Origin: an uncultured Lentisphaeria bacterium
Lineage (GTDB): Bacteria > Verrucomicrobiota > Lentisphaeria > Victivallales > UBA1829
Assembly: GCA_949282305.1 (NCBI GenBank)
Contig: CASDPB010000066.1
Coordinates: 1 to 59,296, forward strand
Length of the DNA stretch: 59,296 bases
Direction: 5' to 3'
In this document: positions 43,976 to 52,626 of the stretch, piece by piece
Layout: each line of letters starts with the position of its first letter
Numbering within the stretch: the first letter of the stretch is position 1
Position numbers and translations under genes: made by a program
Notes under the pieces: model-generated
Seen by the model: the letters and a program-made list of their open reading frames with translations, nothing else
Told to the model about the DNA's origin: nothing
Databases searched by the model: none

Positions 43976-44759
43976 CATTTCCGAACTGACCGCGGGATAC
44001 GGTTCCAATCACGTGATCGAGCGTCTGAACCTTTCCATTGCCTCCGGCGAGATCGTGACGCTCATCGGGACGAACGGATGCGGAAAATCGACGCTTCTGA
44101 AAACGATGGCGCGCATTCTCAAACCCTGCGCAGGAACCGTTCTGCTTGAGTCGAAAAGTGTGCACTCCATGAATACCGGGCAGCTGGCGAAACAGCTTGC
44201 CGTTCTGCCGCAGATTCATGCCGCGCCGGAGGATGTGACCGTGCGTCAGCTGATAGAATACGGGCGTTTCCCGCATCACGGCGCATGGCGCATGGCGTCT
44301 TCGTGGGATCGCATGGTGGTGGACGATATTCTGAAAATGACGCGCCTGGAGGAGCTGGCTTCCCGCAAAGTCGTGAGTCTTTCCGGCGGAGAGCGCCAGC
44401 GCGCATGGATTGCGATGACTCTGGCGCAGGAGCCGAAGGTGCTTCTGCTGGATGAGCCGACGACCTTTCTGGACGTATGCTGTCAGTTCGAGGTGGTCGA
44501 GCTGGTGCGGAAGCTGAACCGCAAACTCGGAATCACCGTCGTGATGGTGCTCCATGACCTGAATCTCGCCGCCCGCTGTTCGGATCGTCTTGCCGCGATC
44601 CGCGACCGCCGCATTCTGCACGTCGGAACGCCGCGCGAGATTATCACGCCGGAGATTCTGCGCGGGATTTTCAATATTGAATCCGAAGTGATTTACGGCA
44701 GGGACGGCATTCCGTTTTTCATTCCTGTCGGTTCCTGCTGCGGGGAGGTGAAGTCATGA
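43965..44759 (+). CDS. btuD: Cobalamin ABC transporter ATP-binding protein
   Basis: A 264-residue ATPase that drives corrinoid import. Walker A is GTNGCGKS at 35-42, the Q-loop is in LAVLPQIH, the signature is LSGGERQR, Walker B is VLLLDEPTTFLD and the switch histidine is in VVMVLHDLNLA. The FecE/BtuD subgroup is supported by the neighbours. It ends with a 4-base overlap on the cobD-cobQ fusion gene. Confidence 0.93.
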   Translation: MKLDISELTAGYGSNHVIERLNLSIASGEIVTLIGTNGCGKSTLLKTMARILKPCAGTVLLESKSVHSMNTGQLAKQLAVLPQIHAAPEDVTVRQLIEYGRFPHHGAWRMASSWDRMVVDDILKMTRLEELASRKVVSLSGGERQRAWIAMTLAQEPKVLLLDEPTTFLDVCCQFEVVELVRKLNRKLGITVVMVLHDLNLAARCSDRLAAIRDRRILHVGTPREIITPEILRGIFNIESEVIYGRDGIPFFIPVGSCCGEVKS

Positions 44760-47332
44760 GCATTGACCACGGCGGCAATCTGGAAAAACTGGCGGCGGAG
44801 GCGCATTGCGCCCCGGATGAAATACTGGATTTCAGCGTGAACCTGAATCCGTGCGGACAGCCGGAAGGCTTGTTTCAGGCATGGTTCCGTGCGTTCGATC
44901 ATGCCGCGCCATATCCGGAACCGTATGCGGAAAGCGTCTGCCGGATGATCGCGCGGAAACTTTCGTGTCCGGCGGACTGCGTTCTTGCCGGAAACGGTTC
45001 CGGCGAACTGCTGGATCTGCTTCCGCGCGCGTTCGATTCCCGCCGCGCGGTGATCGTGACGCCCGGTTATCTGGAATATGAGGAATCCTGCCGGAAAGCC
45101 GGGCTTCCCGTGACTCATTTCGCGTTGAAGGAGGAGGAAGATTTTCAGCTCGACATGAAGGCGCTGGACTCCTTTCTGCTGTCCGGCGACCTTGTGATGC
45201 TGGGCAATCCCGTGAATCCCGTCGGCGTCGCATCGGAACCGGAGAGACTTCTTGCGCTGATCCGGGAGCGTGGGGACTGCAATTTCATCATAGACGAGGC
45301 TTTTGCCGATTTCTGCCCGGATTGTTCCCTGAAAAATGCGATTCTCCCGAATCTCGCCGTGACGCATTCCATGACGAAGTTCTATTCTCTCGCCGGTGTG
45401 CGCATGGGGTATGTGCTTGCGGACGCCTCCGTGATCGCCCGTCTGAAAGAGCTTCAGCCGTGCTGGAGTCTCGGTTCCGCCGGATGCGAACTGATGAAGT
45501 TCCTTTTCTCTCTGGATGATGCGTTCGCGGAAACGAGCCGGAGGGAGACGGAGCGTCTGCGCAGTGAATTCTCCGCGCGGCTTGCCCGGATTCCCGGCGT
45601 GAAAGTGTATCCCTCCGCCGCCAATTACCTGCTTGTGCGTCTGCCCCGTCCGCAGCTTGCGGACCGTCTGCTGAAGGAGCATCATATTGCGGTGAGGAAC
45701 TGCGGCGGCTATCCCGGTTTGAGCGCCGGTCATATCCGGGTTGCCGTCAGGAAGGAGTCGGAAAATCGTCTTTTGCTTGCCGCGCTGGAAGACATGTGCG
45801 GGCGGAGCGGGGACGTTGCGCCGGAGATTTCCGGAAAATCCGGCAGAAGCGGCGGGAAAATGTGCCGCCGGACTCCCGCCCTGATGCTTCAGGGAACGTG
45901 TTCCAACGCGGGAAAGAGCATTCTTGCGGCGGCGTTCTGCCGGATTATGCTTCAGGACGGAATCCGCGTGGCGCCGTTCAAGGCGCAGAATATGGCGCTG
46001 AATTCGTTTGTCACGATGGACGGCGGGGAGATGGGACGCGCGCAGACAGTTCAGGCAGAGGCATGCCGTCTTGATCCCGACGTCCGCATGAATCCGATTC
46101 TCCTGAAACCGAACAGCGATACCGGCAGTCAGGTGATTGTATGCGGAAAACCGGTCGGCAATATGCGCGTGCGCGAGTATTACGCCCATAAAAAGGAACT
46201 CTGGGAGAAGGTGAAGGAGAGTTATGATTCTCTGTGTGCCTCGTATCAGGCGATTGTGCTGGAAGGCGCGGGAAGTCCCGGGGAGATCAATCTCAAAAGA
46301 AACGATATTGTGAATATGCGCATGGCACAGTATGCGCAGAGTCCCGTCCTGCTGGTCGGCGATATTGACCGCGGCGGTGTTTACGCTTCATTCATCGGGA
46401 CTTACGCGACGCTGGAAAATTGGGAGCGCGAACTGCTGAAGGGGTTTCTGGTGAACAAGTTCCGCGGCGATCCGACGCTGCTGGACGATGCGCACCGCGA
46501 TGTCCTCGCCTATACGGGGCGTCCGGTGATGGGCGTGATCGACTGGCAGCGGGATCTGGGGCTGCCGGAGGAGGATTCCGTGAACTTTTCGCTGATCCGT
46601 CCCGCTCCGAAACATGCGGAAACTCTGGACGCGGTTCTGATTCATCTGGGGCATATCGCGAATTTCACGGACTTCGTTCCTTTTGAGCTGGAGCCGGATG
46701 TGACGGTCCGCAAGATTGACTCCGTCGCGGAATTCGGTTCGCCGGATCTGGTGATTGTGCCTGGGAGCAAAGGAACCGCGGCGGATATGTATGAACTGGA
46801 AAAACGGGGACTCGCGCGGAAAATACGCGAAGCCGTAAGGAACGGGGCATGGTTTGTCGGAATTTGCGGCGGACTCCAGATCGCGGGGGAAAGACTGCTG
46901 GATCCTCTTGCTGTGGAGTCGGACTGCCCCGATGCGGCGTGTCTGGGGCTTCTGCCGCTGGTGACGGAGATGATGCCGGAAAAGACTCTGCGGCAGACTC
47001 GCGCCGAATGTTTCGGAATGTCCGTTTCCGGGTATGAGATTCATCACGGGCAGACACGCATGACTGCGCCGGTGGAGTCCGTTTCGATTGCGGACAACGG
47101 GACTGTCGCCGGATATTCCACCGGCAGAATTTTCACCAGCTACCTGCACGGCGTGTTTGACGATGACGTGTTCCGGCGGAATTTCATCGACCGGGTGCGC
47201 GTTTCCCTCGGCTGGGAACCGCTCGGCGGAGTGACGGCGCATTATGGAATCGAAGATTCGCTGAACCGTCTTGCCGACCACGTCCGCTCCCGTGTCGACA
47301 TGAAGAAAATCTATCAGATGATGGGGCAGTGA
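44756..47332 (+). CDS. Fusion of threonine-phosphate decarboxylase (CobD) and cobyric acid synthase (CobQ/CbiP)
   Basis: One 858-residue chain with two enzymes. Residues 1-350 are a PLP-dependent decarboxylase making (R)-1-amino-2-propanol O-2-phosphate, with K208 in THSMTKFYSLAGVRMGYV as the cofactor lysine and IIDEAFADFCPD as the PLP aspartate region. Residues 351-371 are a Gly/Ser/Lys-rich linker. Residues 372-858 are cobyric acid synthase, which amidates the b, d, e and g side chains. They start LMLQGTCSNAGKSILAAAFC (P-loop) and include FKAQNMALNSFVTMDGGEMG. A class I glutamine amidotransferase part has the nucleophile C704 in GICGGLQIAG and H798 in YLHGVFDD. Both halves are full length. 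CbiB uses both products. Confidence 0.93.
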   Translation: MSIDHGGNLEKLAAEAHCAPDEILDFSVNLNPCGQPEGLFQAWFRAFDHAAPYPEPYAESVCRMIARKLSCPADCVLAGNGSGELLDLLPRAFDSRRAVIVTPGYLEYEESCRKAGLPVTHFALKEEEDFQLDMKALDSFLLSGDLVMLGNPVNPVGVASEPERLLALIRERGDCNFIIDEAFADFCPDCSLKNAILPNLAVTHSMTKFYSLAGVRMGYVLADASVIARLKELQPCWSLGSAGCELMKFLFSLDDAFAETSRRETERLRSEFSARLARIPGVKVYPSAANYLLVRLPRPQLADRLLKEHHIAVRNCGGYPGLSAGHIRVAVRKESENRLLLAALEDMCGRSGDVAPEISGKSGRSGGKMCRRTPALMLQGTCSNAGKSILAAAFCRIMLQDGIRVAPFKAQNMALNSFVTMDGGEMGRAQTVQAEACRLDPDVRMNPILLKPNSDTGSQVIVCGKPVGNMRVREYYAHKKELWEKVKESYDSLCASYQAIVLEGAGSPGEINLKRNDIVNMRMAQYAQSPVLLVGDIDRGGVYASFIGTYATLENWERELLKGFLVNKFRGDPTLLDDAHRDVLAYTGRPVMGVIDWQRDLGLPEEDSVNFSLIRPAPKHAETLDAVLIHLGHIANFTDFVPFELEPDVTVRKIDSVAEFGSPDLVIVPGSKGTAADMYELEKRGLARKIREAVRNGAWFVGICGGLQIAGERLLDPLAVESDCPDAACLGLLPLVTEMMPEKTLRQTRAECFGMSVSGYEIHHGQTRMTAPVESVSIADNGTVAGYSTGRIFTSYLHGVFDDDVFRRNFIDRVRVSLGWEPLGGVTAHYGIEDSLNRLADHVRSRVDMKKIYQMMGQ

Positions 47333-47333
47333 A

Positions 47334-47855
47334 ATGAACGATCTGGACAGCGGTTTGATTCTCAACATCACGGGGAACGGCAAAGGAAAGACCACCGGCG
47401 CGCTTGGAATTGTGATCCGCGCACTCGGCTGGGAGTGGCGCGTTGCCGTGATTCAGTTCATGAAGAGTTCGCGCGAAACGGGCGAACTTCAATTTTTCCG
47501 CCGCTTTTTTCCCGACATGATCTTTGAGCAGTATGGACTCGGACTCACGAGCCGTCCGGGGGATCATGCCGGAGCCGCCCGCGGAGGATGGGAACGGGCG
47601 AAGTGTCTGCTGGCGGATTTCGAGGGGGAACTGCTGGTGCTGGACGAACTCAACGTCGCACTGTCGCACGGTTTTCTTGACGTGGCGGAGGTCGTGGATG
47701 CGCTTCGGGGCAAACGGCATGGCCTGAATGTGGTCGTGACCGGGCACGGGGCGCCGGAGGAACTGCTTGAAATCAGCGACATGGTGTCGGACATTGCGGA
47801 GATCAAACATCAATACCGGCGCGGAATACCCGCGGGAAAGGGGCTGGACTTCTGA
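47334..47855 (+). CDS. cobO: Cob(I)yrinic acid a,c-diamide adenosyltransferase (CobA/CobO/BtuR type)
   Basis: Transfers the 5'-deoxyadenosyl group of ATP to Co(I) corrinoids. The 173-residue protein has the modified P-loop GNGKGKTTGALG typical of CobA, then AVIQFMKSSRETGELQFF and a Walker B-like LLVLDELNVALSHGFLD. The C-terminal VTGHGAPEELLEISDMVSDI is also diagnostic. It starts 1 base after the fusion gene and its stop overlaps the next start (TGATG). Confidence 0.93.
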   Translation: MNDLDSGLILNITGNGKGKTTGALGIVIRALGWEWRVAVIQFMKSSRETGELQFFRRFFPDMIFEQYGLGLTSRPGDHAGAARGGWERAKCLLADFEGELLVLDELNVALSHGFLDVAEVVDALRGKRHGLNVVVTGHGAPEELLEISDMVSDIAEIKHQYRRGIPAGKGLDF

Positions 47856-48526
47856 TGAACCAACTGTTTGATGCGATTACATGGAATCTGAGCGGAAGCG
47901 GAATCGAACAGGAGAGTTTCCGCAGAATTGATGCGGAAGCGGCTCCGGAAATCAGGGCGCGTTTCTCCGACGCCGAATGGCATGTCGCGCGGCGCCTGGT
48001 GCACACGACCGCGGATTTTACGATTCTGGAACAGCTCGAATTCCGGAACAACGCCGTGGAGGCGGGGCTTGCCGCGTTGCGGCGGGGGGCTTTGATCTAT
48101 TCGGACTCCAATATGATTAAATCGGGGCTTTCCATACCGAAGCTGAAACGGTTTCATGACTCCTATGCGCGTGATTCGATTCTCTGTTCCGTTGCCGATC
48201 CCGCTGTTGCGGAACTGGCGGCGAAGGAGAACATTACGCGCGCCCTGGCTTCGGTACGGCTTCATGCGGATGAACTGGACGGAGCAATTTTCCTCTGCGG
48301 AAACGCGCCGCTTGCGCTTGCCGGGGTCGTGAGGCTGGCTGTTGAACGCGGCATCCGCCCGGCGCTGATTGTCGGAATGCCGGTCGGTTTTGTGAATGTC
48401 GTTGAATCAAAGGAACTTCTGAAACTGGTGGATGTTCCGTATATTGTTCTGCACGGACGGCGTGGAGGCAGTCCTTTGGCTGTTGCCGCCCTGCATGGAA
48501 TCATGGAAAACGGGCTGTATGGATAA
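47855..48526 (+). CDS. cbiC: Cobalt-precorrin-8 methylmutase
   Basis: Moves the C11 methyl group to C12, giving cobyrinate. The 223-residue protein has the catalytic histidine H50 in RRLVHTTADF, the segment ALIYSDSNMIKSGLSIPKLK, and the C-terminal GMPVGFVNVVESKELLKLVD and LHGRRGGSPLAVAALHGIM, all conserved in CbiC/CobH. It overlaps cbiD by 8 bases. Confidence 0.94.
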   Translation: MNQLFDAITWNLSGSGIEQESFRRIDAEAAPEIRARFSDAEWHVARRLVHTTADFTILEQLEFRNNAVEAGLAALRRGALIYSDSNMIKSGLSIPKLKRFHDSYARDSILCSVADPAVAELAAKENITRALASVRLHADELDGAIFLCGNAPLALAGVVRLAVERGIRPALIVGMPVGFVNVVESKELLKLVDVPYIVLHGRRGGSPLAVAALHGIMENGLYG

Positions 48527-49595
48527 CAGGAATCTTCGATGCGGGTATACGACCGGAAGCGCCGTCGCGGCGGCGGCCTGCGCTGCATACCGGTGCCGGG
48601 TGTCCGGGGAAAAGCCGGAGCGGGTGCGGCTGACTTTGCCGGACGGTTCTTTTCTGTCTGTGCCCGTGTCGGAAGTGTCGGAAAAACATGCGGTTGTGAT
48701 AAAGGACGGCGGCGACGACCCCGATGTGACGACCGGTGCGCATATTGTCGTAAGGCTTCAGGAACATGAGGATGCCGATCCGGCGGAATATGCGGAACGC
48801 TGCGGATTCGGGACTCTGTTTCTCCGCGGAGGACGGGGTGTCGGCAGGGTGACGCGCGGCGGGCTGAATGTGCCGGTCGGGCGCTGCGCAATCAATCCGG
48901 GGCCGCGGCGCATGATCGTGGAGAATATGGCGCTTGCCGGATTCGGAAAAAAAGAGGAGGAGCTTGTCATTTTGATTGAAGTCCCGGAGGGGGAGGCGCT
49001 TGCTGAAAAGACCCTGAATCCGGCGCTCGGCATCATCGGCGGGATTTCGATACTGGGCAATTCGGGAATCGTGTATCCGTATTCCAATGCGGCGTATGCG
49101 GCGAGCATTGCGCTGCAGCTCAGGAGTATTGCGGCGGAGGGCGGAACCTGTGCCGCGCTGGCGACGGGAGGACGGTCCGCGGCGGCTGTCGCCCGTGATT
49201 TTCCCTTTCTGCGGGAGCGGGAAATCGTGCGGATTGCGGATTTCATTTATGTTGCGGTGAATGCGGCGAAAAATGCGCGTCTGAACCGCTTGATTGTCGG
49301 ATGTATGCCGGGTAAATTATTCAAATATGCGTGCGGGGAAAAATATACCCATGCGCATAAAACGAAACTGATGTTGCCGCGTCTGCGCGAGTTCACGGCG
49401 GCACTGCCTGCGGAGCTGCCGCTGGAGTCGATGGAGTCCATGGGAGAGCTGGCGACGAAAGTTCCGGCGGAACGTTACCGGAAGATATTGCATGATTGTC
49501 ATGAAAAGGCGTCGGAGCGTCTTTCCGCATGGGGCGGGGAGGATATGAAAGTGGAGATCGCGCTTTACAACGATCAGGGGGAGAGGCTGATATGA
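48519..49595 (+). CDS. cbiD: Cobalt-precorrin-5B C1-methyltransferase
   Basis: Adds the C1 methyl group in the anaerobic corrin pathway. The 358-residue protein has the family opening RCGYTTGSAVAAAACAAY, then GDDPDVTTGAHIVV and VGRVTRGGLNVPVGRCAINP, and a late LIVGCMPGKLFKYAC. CbiD marks the pathway as the oxygen-independent, early-cobalt route. The ATG at 48519 lies inside the end of cbiC; the open frame further upstream is not supported. Confidence 0.94.
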   Translation: MDNRNLRCGYTTGSAVAAAACAAYRCRVSGEKPERVRLTLPDGSFLSVPVSEVSEKHAVVIKDGGDDPDVTTGAHIVVRLQEHEDADPAEYAERCGFGTLFLRGGRGVGRVTRGGLNVPVGRCAINPGPRRMIVENMALAGFGKKEEELVILIEVPEGEALAEKTLNPALGIIGGISILGNSGIVYPYSNAAYAASIALQLRSIAAEGGTCAALATGGRSAAAVARDFPFLREREIVRIADFIYVAVNAAKNARLNRLIVGCMPGKLFKYACGEKYTHAHKTKLMLPRLREFTAALPAELPLESMESMGELATKVPAERYRKILHDCHEKASERLSAWGGEDMKVEIALYNDQGERLI

Positions 49596-50806
49596 AGGAT
49601 GAATGGGTGATTGATGTTGCGGGTGTCTCCGCGGGCGGATGGTCTGCGGAAACGGAAAAACTTGTCACTGGCGCGGAGCTGATTGTCGCCGGACAGCGCA
49701 TTCTGGACATGATCCCCCGCGGGGATGTGGAAAAAATTCCGCTGGATGCGTCGGCTTTGCGGAATCTGGAAGGGATTCTTGCGCGGGCAAAGGAGAAGCG
49801 GACGCTCTTTCTGGCTTCGGGCGATCCGCTTTACAACGGGATCGGCGGCACCCTGCGCCGTCATCTGCCGGGGGAGCGCCTGCGGATTCATCCGAATCCG
49901 ACCGCGTTTCAGGAACTTTTTGCGAAACTGGCGCTTCCGTGGGAGAATGCGGCATTGTTCAGCGTGCATGGGAAGAAAACTCTGCCGTGGCGGCGAATTC
50001 TCTGTTCAAAGCTGGCAGTGATTTACTGCGATGCGGAACGTTCCGCAAAAGTGATTGCCGCTGAATTGATTGCAAAATATCCTGCCTGTGCGTCCCGCAG
50101 GGCTGTCGCCGGATGTGACATCGGCATGGAATCGGAGTTCATACGTTCTGCTTCTCTTGCGGAGATCGCGGAGGATTCCGGGGCGGACCGTTCCCTTTCG
50201 ATTCTGGTTCTGCTGGAAGACCGCGCTCTGCCGCCGCTGACACTGGGGCTTGACGACGGATGTTATGAACATGCCGGGAATATGATTACGCATCCCGAGG
50301 TGCGGGCGGTCGTGCTTTCAAAGCTGCGTCTGCACGGCGGGGTGATGTGGGACGTCGGCGCCGGAAGCGGTTCCGTGGGGCTGGAAGCCGCCGGGCTGTG
50401 TCCTTCGCTTTCCGTCTATGCCGTGGAAAAAAACGCGGATCGCGCGGGACAGCTTCGCCGCAATGCGGAGCGGGAGTCGCCGGCAGAATTTCACCTTTGC
50501 GAAGGAACGTTTTCGGATTTGGAGAAAGAGCTTCCCGATCCGGATTTCGTGTTTGTCGGCGGCGGAGGCGCGGAACTGGAATCCATTTTGAACAGAGCGT
50601 TCGGGCGTCTGAATCCGGGCGGCGTCATGGCGGCGACTGCGGTCATGCCGGAAAGCTGCTGTGTTCTGACGCAGACACTGAAAGAGTTCCGGCGCGAACT
50701 GCTGGTATTGAATCTGGCACGCGCGCTTCCGCTGGGAGACGGAACCTGTTATAAAGCCGAGAATCCGATTACGCTTGCGGTGTTCTCGAAGAAAGGAGAA
50801 AAATGA
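49592..50806 (+). CDS. cbiET: Fused cobalt-precorrin-7 C5-methyltransferase/C15-methyltransferase (decarboxylating)
   Basis: A 404-residue two-domain methyltransferase, like CobL. The CbiE half (about 1-200) is a tetrapyrrole methylase with FLASGDPLYNGIGGTLRRHL. The CbiT half (about 205-404) is a class I methyltransferase with the SAM loop WDVGAGSGSVGLEAAGL at about 252-268, the acidic AVEKNADRAGQLRRNA and PDFVFVGGGGAELESIL. It adds methyl groups at C5 and C15 and removes the C12 acetate carboxyl. It overlaps cbiD and cbiFG by 4 bases each. Confidence 0.93.
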   Translation: MKDEWVIDVAGVSAGGWSAETEKLVTGAELIVAGQRILDMIPRGDVEKIPLDASALRNLEGILARAKEKRTLFLASGDPLYNGIGGTLRRHLPGERLRIHPNPTAFQELFAKLALPWENAALFSVHGKKTLPWRRILCSKLAVIYCDAERSAKVIAAELIAKYPACASRRAVAGCDIGMESEFIRSASLAEIAEDSGADRSLSILVLLEDRALPPLTLGLDDGCYEHAGNMITHPEVRAVVLSKLRLHGGVMWDVGAGSGSVGLEAAGLCPSLSVYAVEKNADRAGQLRRNAERESPAEFHLCEGTFSDLEKELPDPDFVFVGGGGAELESILNRAFGRLNPGGVMAATAVMPESCCVLTQTLKEFRRELLVLNLARALPLGDGTCYKAENPITLAVFSKKGEK

Positions 50807-52599
50807 GCGGAAAGATTACATTCGTCGGTGCGGGACCAGGAGCTCCCGACCTGATCACAATACGGGGAGCGGAGACTCTGAAACAGGCGGAACTTGTGGT
50901 TTACGCCGGTTCCCTTGTGAATGAGAAACTGTTGGAGCTTGCGGAACATGCGGAACTTGTGAACAGCGCAAAGCTGGCTCTGGAAGAGGTGCTGGAACTG
51001 CTGGTTTCCGGTTTCCGGGCGGGGAAAAATGTGGTGCGTCTGCATACCGGAGACCCTGCGATGTATGGGGCTGTTTCCGAGCAGTACCGCGAACTGGACC
51101 GTCTCGGCATTCCCTATGACGTTGTTCCCGGCGTGAGCAGCGCGTTTGCCGCCGCCGCCGCGCTGAAGACGGAATATACGATGCCGGGGCTCAGCATGAG
51201 TGTGATTATGACGCGCGACGCCGGGCGCACTCCTGTTCCGGAGAAGGAGGAGTTGTCCTCGCTCGCCGCCCATGACTGCACGATGTGCATTTTTCTGAGC
51301 GTTGGAGAGATGCGCGGGCTTGTCGGGAAACTGCTTGCCGCGGGGCGCGTTCCTTCGACGCCCGTTGCCGTGGTCTACCGCGTGAGCTGGGAAAATGAGA
51401 AAATCGTGCGCGGCACGCTGGAGGATATTGCGGAAAAGGTGGAGGCGGCGGGAATCAAGCGCCAGGCGATGATCGTGGTGGGCGATGTTCTGAACAAGGA
51501 ACAGGGCGGGCTTTCCAGATTGTATGACAGAAATTTTACGCACGGCTACCGTGCCTCTGCCGGTTCGGCTGTGTTTCAGGGAAGATGCGCTGTGTTCGGC
51601 ATGACTTCCGCCGCTGTTGCCAAGTCCGTGGAGATTGCCGCCGGACTGGAAAACGCGGATGTGTTTGTTTCGGAAATGTATGCGGACATGGTGCCGGAGA
51701 AGCGGCGCGTGGTTTATCCTGCCGGGCGTTCCGCGAAGGCGCTGGCGGATGCGTGGGGAAAATACCGCGGATTCGTAATGGTGATGGCGGCGGGGATCGT
51801 GGTGCGCCATATCGCGCCGCTCTGCAAAAGCAAGACCAGTGATCCGGCGGTGGTGGTCTGCGACGAGCGCGGGGATTATGCGGTCAGTCTGCTGAGCGGG
51901 CATCTCGGCGGCGCGAACCGTCTGGCTTCGGAAGTTGCGCGGATTACCGGCGGCAGGGCGGTTGTCACAACCGCCAGCGATGTGCGCGGTTCGATGGCGT
52001 TTGACGAACTGGCTTCGAGACTGCATTACCGCGTTGTGAATCCCGGCGCGATTCTGAAAGTGAGCTCCCATGTTCTGGAGAACAAGCCGGTGGAGGTGAA
52101 GATGCCCCGGGCGCTGTTCGAGCAGTATTATGCGGATGATTCCCGTTTCATTTTTGCCGGAGAGAGCACGGAGATTTCCGTTGCGGTTCCTGGAACGGAT
52201 ACGGTTCTGCGCATGGTTCCGTTCCGTTTCTCGCTTGGAATCGGATGCCGGAAAGGAACTTCGTGCGGGGAGATCGACAAAGCCGTGACCGCGGTTCTGG
52301 AACGTTTCGGAGTCCCCATGGACGCCGTTGCCGTGGTCGCGAGCGCGGATGTGAAGGCGCAGGAAAAGGGACTGTTCGATTTTGTGGAGAAATACCGGAA
52401 GGAACTGCGCTTTTTCCCGGCGGAGCAACTGAATTCCGTACCGGTTCCGAATCCGTCGAAACATGCGATGGAGCATCTCGGAATCCATTCCGTGTCGGAG
52501 GCGTCCGCCCTGCTGGGGGCTGGAGAAGGCGGAACTCTTCTTGCGGAGAAAACCGCATTCGATGCGGTCACGGTCGCGCTGGCGAAGATGAAAGTGTGA
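50803..52599 (+). CDS. cbiFG: Fused cobalt-precorrin-4 C11-methyltransferase and cobalt-precorrin-5A hydrolase
   Basis: A 598-residue fusion. CbiF (about 1-250) is a tetrapyrrole methylase with FVGAGPGAPDLITIRGAETL, VVRLHTGDPAMYGAVSEQY and VVPGVSSAFAAAAALKTEYT. CbiG (about 258-598) has its central SLLSGHLGGANRLASEVARI and a C-terminal domain with GIGCRKGTSCGEIDKAV. CbiG opens the delta-lactone and removes the C20 fragment as acetaldehyde. The two reactions are consecutive, so the fusion joins neighbouring steps. The gene that usually follows, cbiH, is absent here. Confidence 0.92.
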   Translation: MSGKITFVGAGPGAPDLITIRGAETLKQAELVVYAGSLVNEKLLELAEHAELVNSAKLALEEVLELLVSGFRAGKNVVRLHTGDPAMYGAVSEQYRELDRLGIPYDVVPGVSSAFAAAAALKTEYTMPGLSMSVIMTRDAGRTPVPEKEELSSLAAHDCTMCIFLSVGEMRGLVGKLLAAGRVPSTPVAVVYRVSWENEKIVRGTLEDIAEKVEAAGIKRQAMIVVGDVLNKEQGGLSRLYDRNFTHGYRASAGSAVFQGRCAVFGMTSAAVAKSVEIAAGLENADVFVSEMYADMVPEKRRVVYPAGRSAKALADAWGKYRGFVMVMAAGIVVRHIAPLCKSKTSDPAVVVCDERGDYAVSLLSGHLGGANRLASEVARITGGRAVVTTASDVRGSMAFDELASRLHYRVVNPGAILKVSSHVLENKPVEVKMPRALFEQYYADDSRFIFAGESTEISVAVPGTDTVLRMVPFRFSLGIGCRKGTSCGEIDKAVTAVLERFGVPMDAVAVVASADVKAQEKGLFDFVEKYRKELRFFPAEQLNSVPVPNPSKHAMEHLGIHSVSEASALLGAGEGGTLLAEKTAFDAVTVALAKMKV

Positions 52600-52626
52600 C
52601 GGGAACAGGTTTTCAGGGAGGAGCCA

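Noticed and set aside
44693-46189. 498-residue minus-strand open frame
   Set aside because: Antisense to the cobD part of the cobD-cobQ fusion, which is a verified enzyme sequence.
50749-52488. 579-residue minus-strand open frame
   Set aside because: Antisense to cbiFG; composition and lack of motifs mark it as a shadow.
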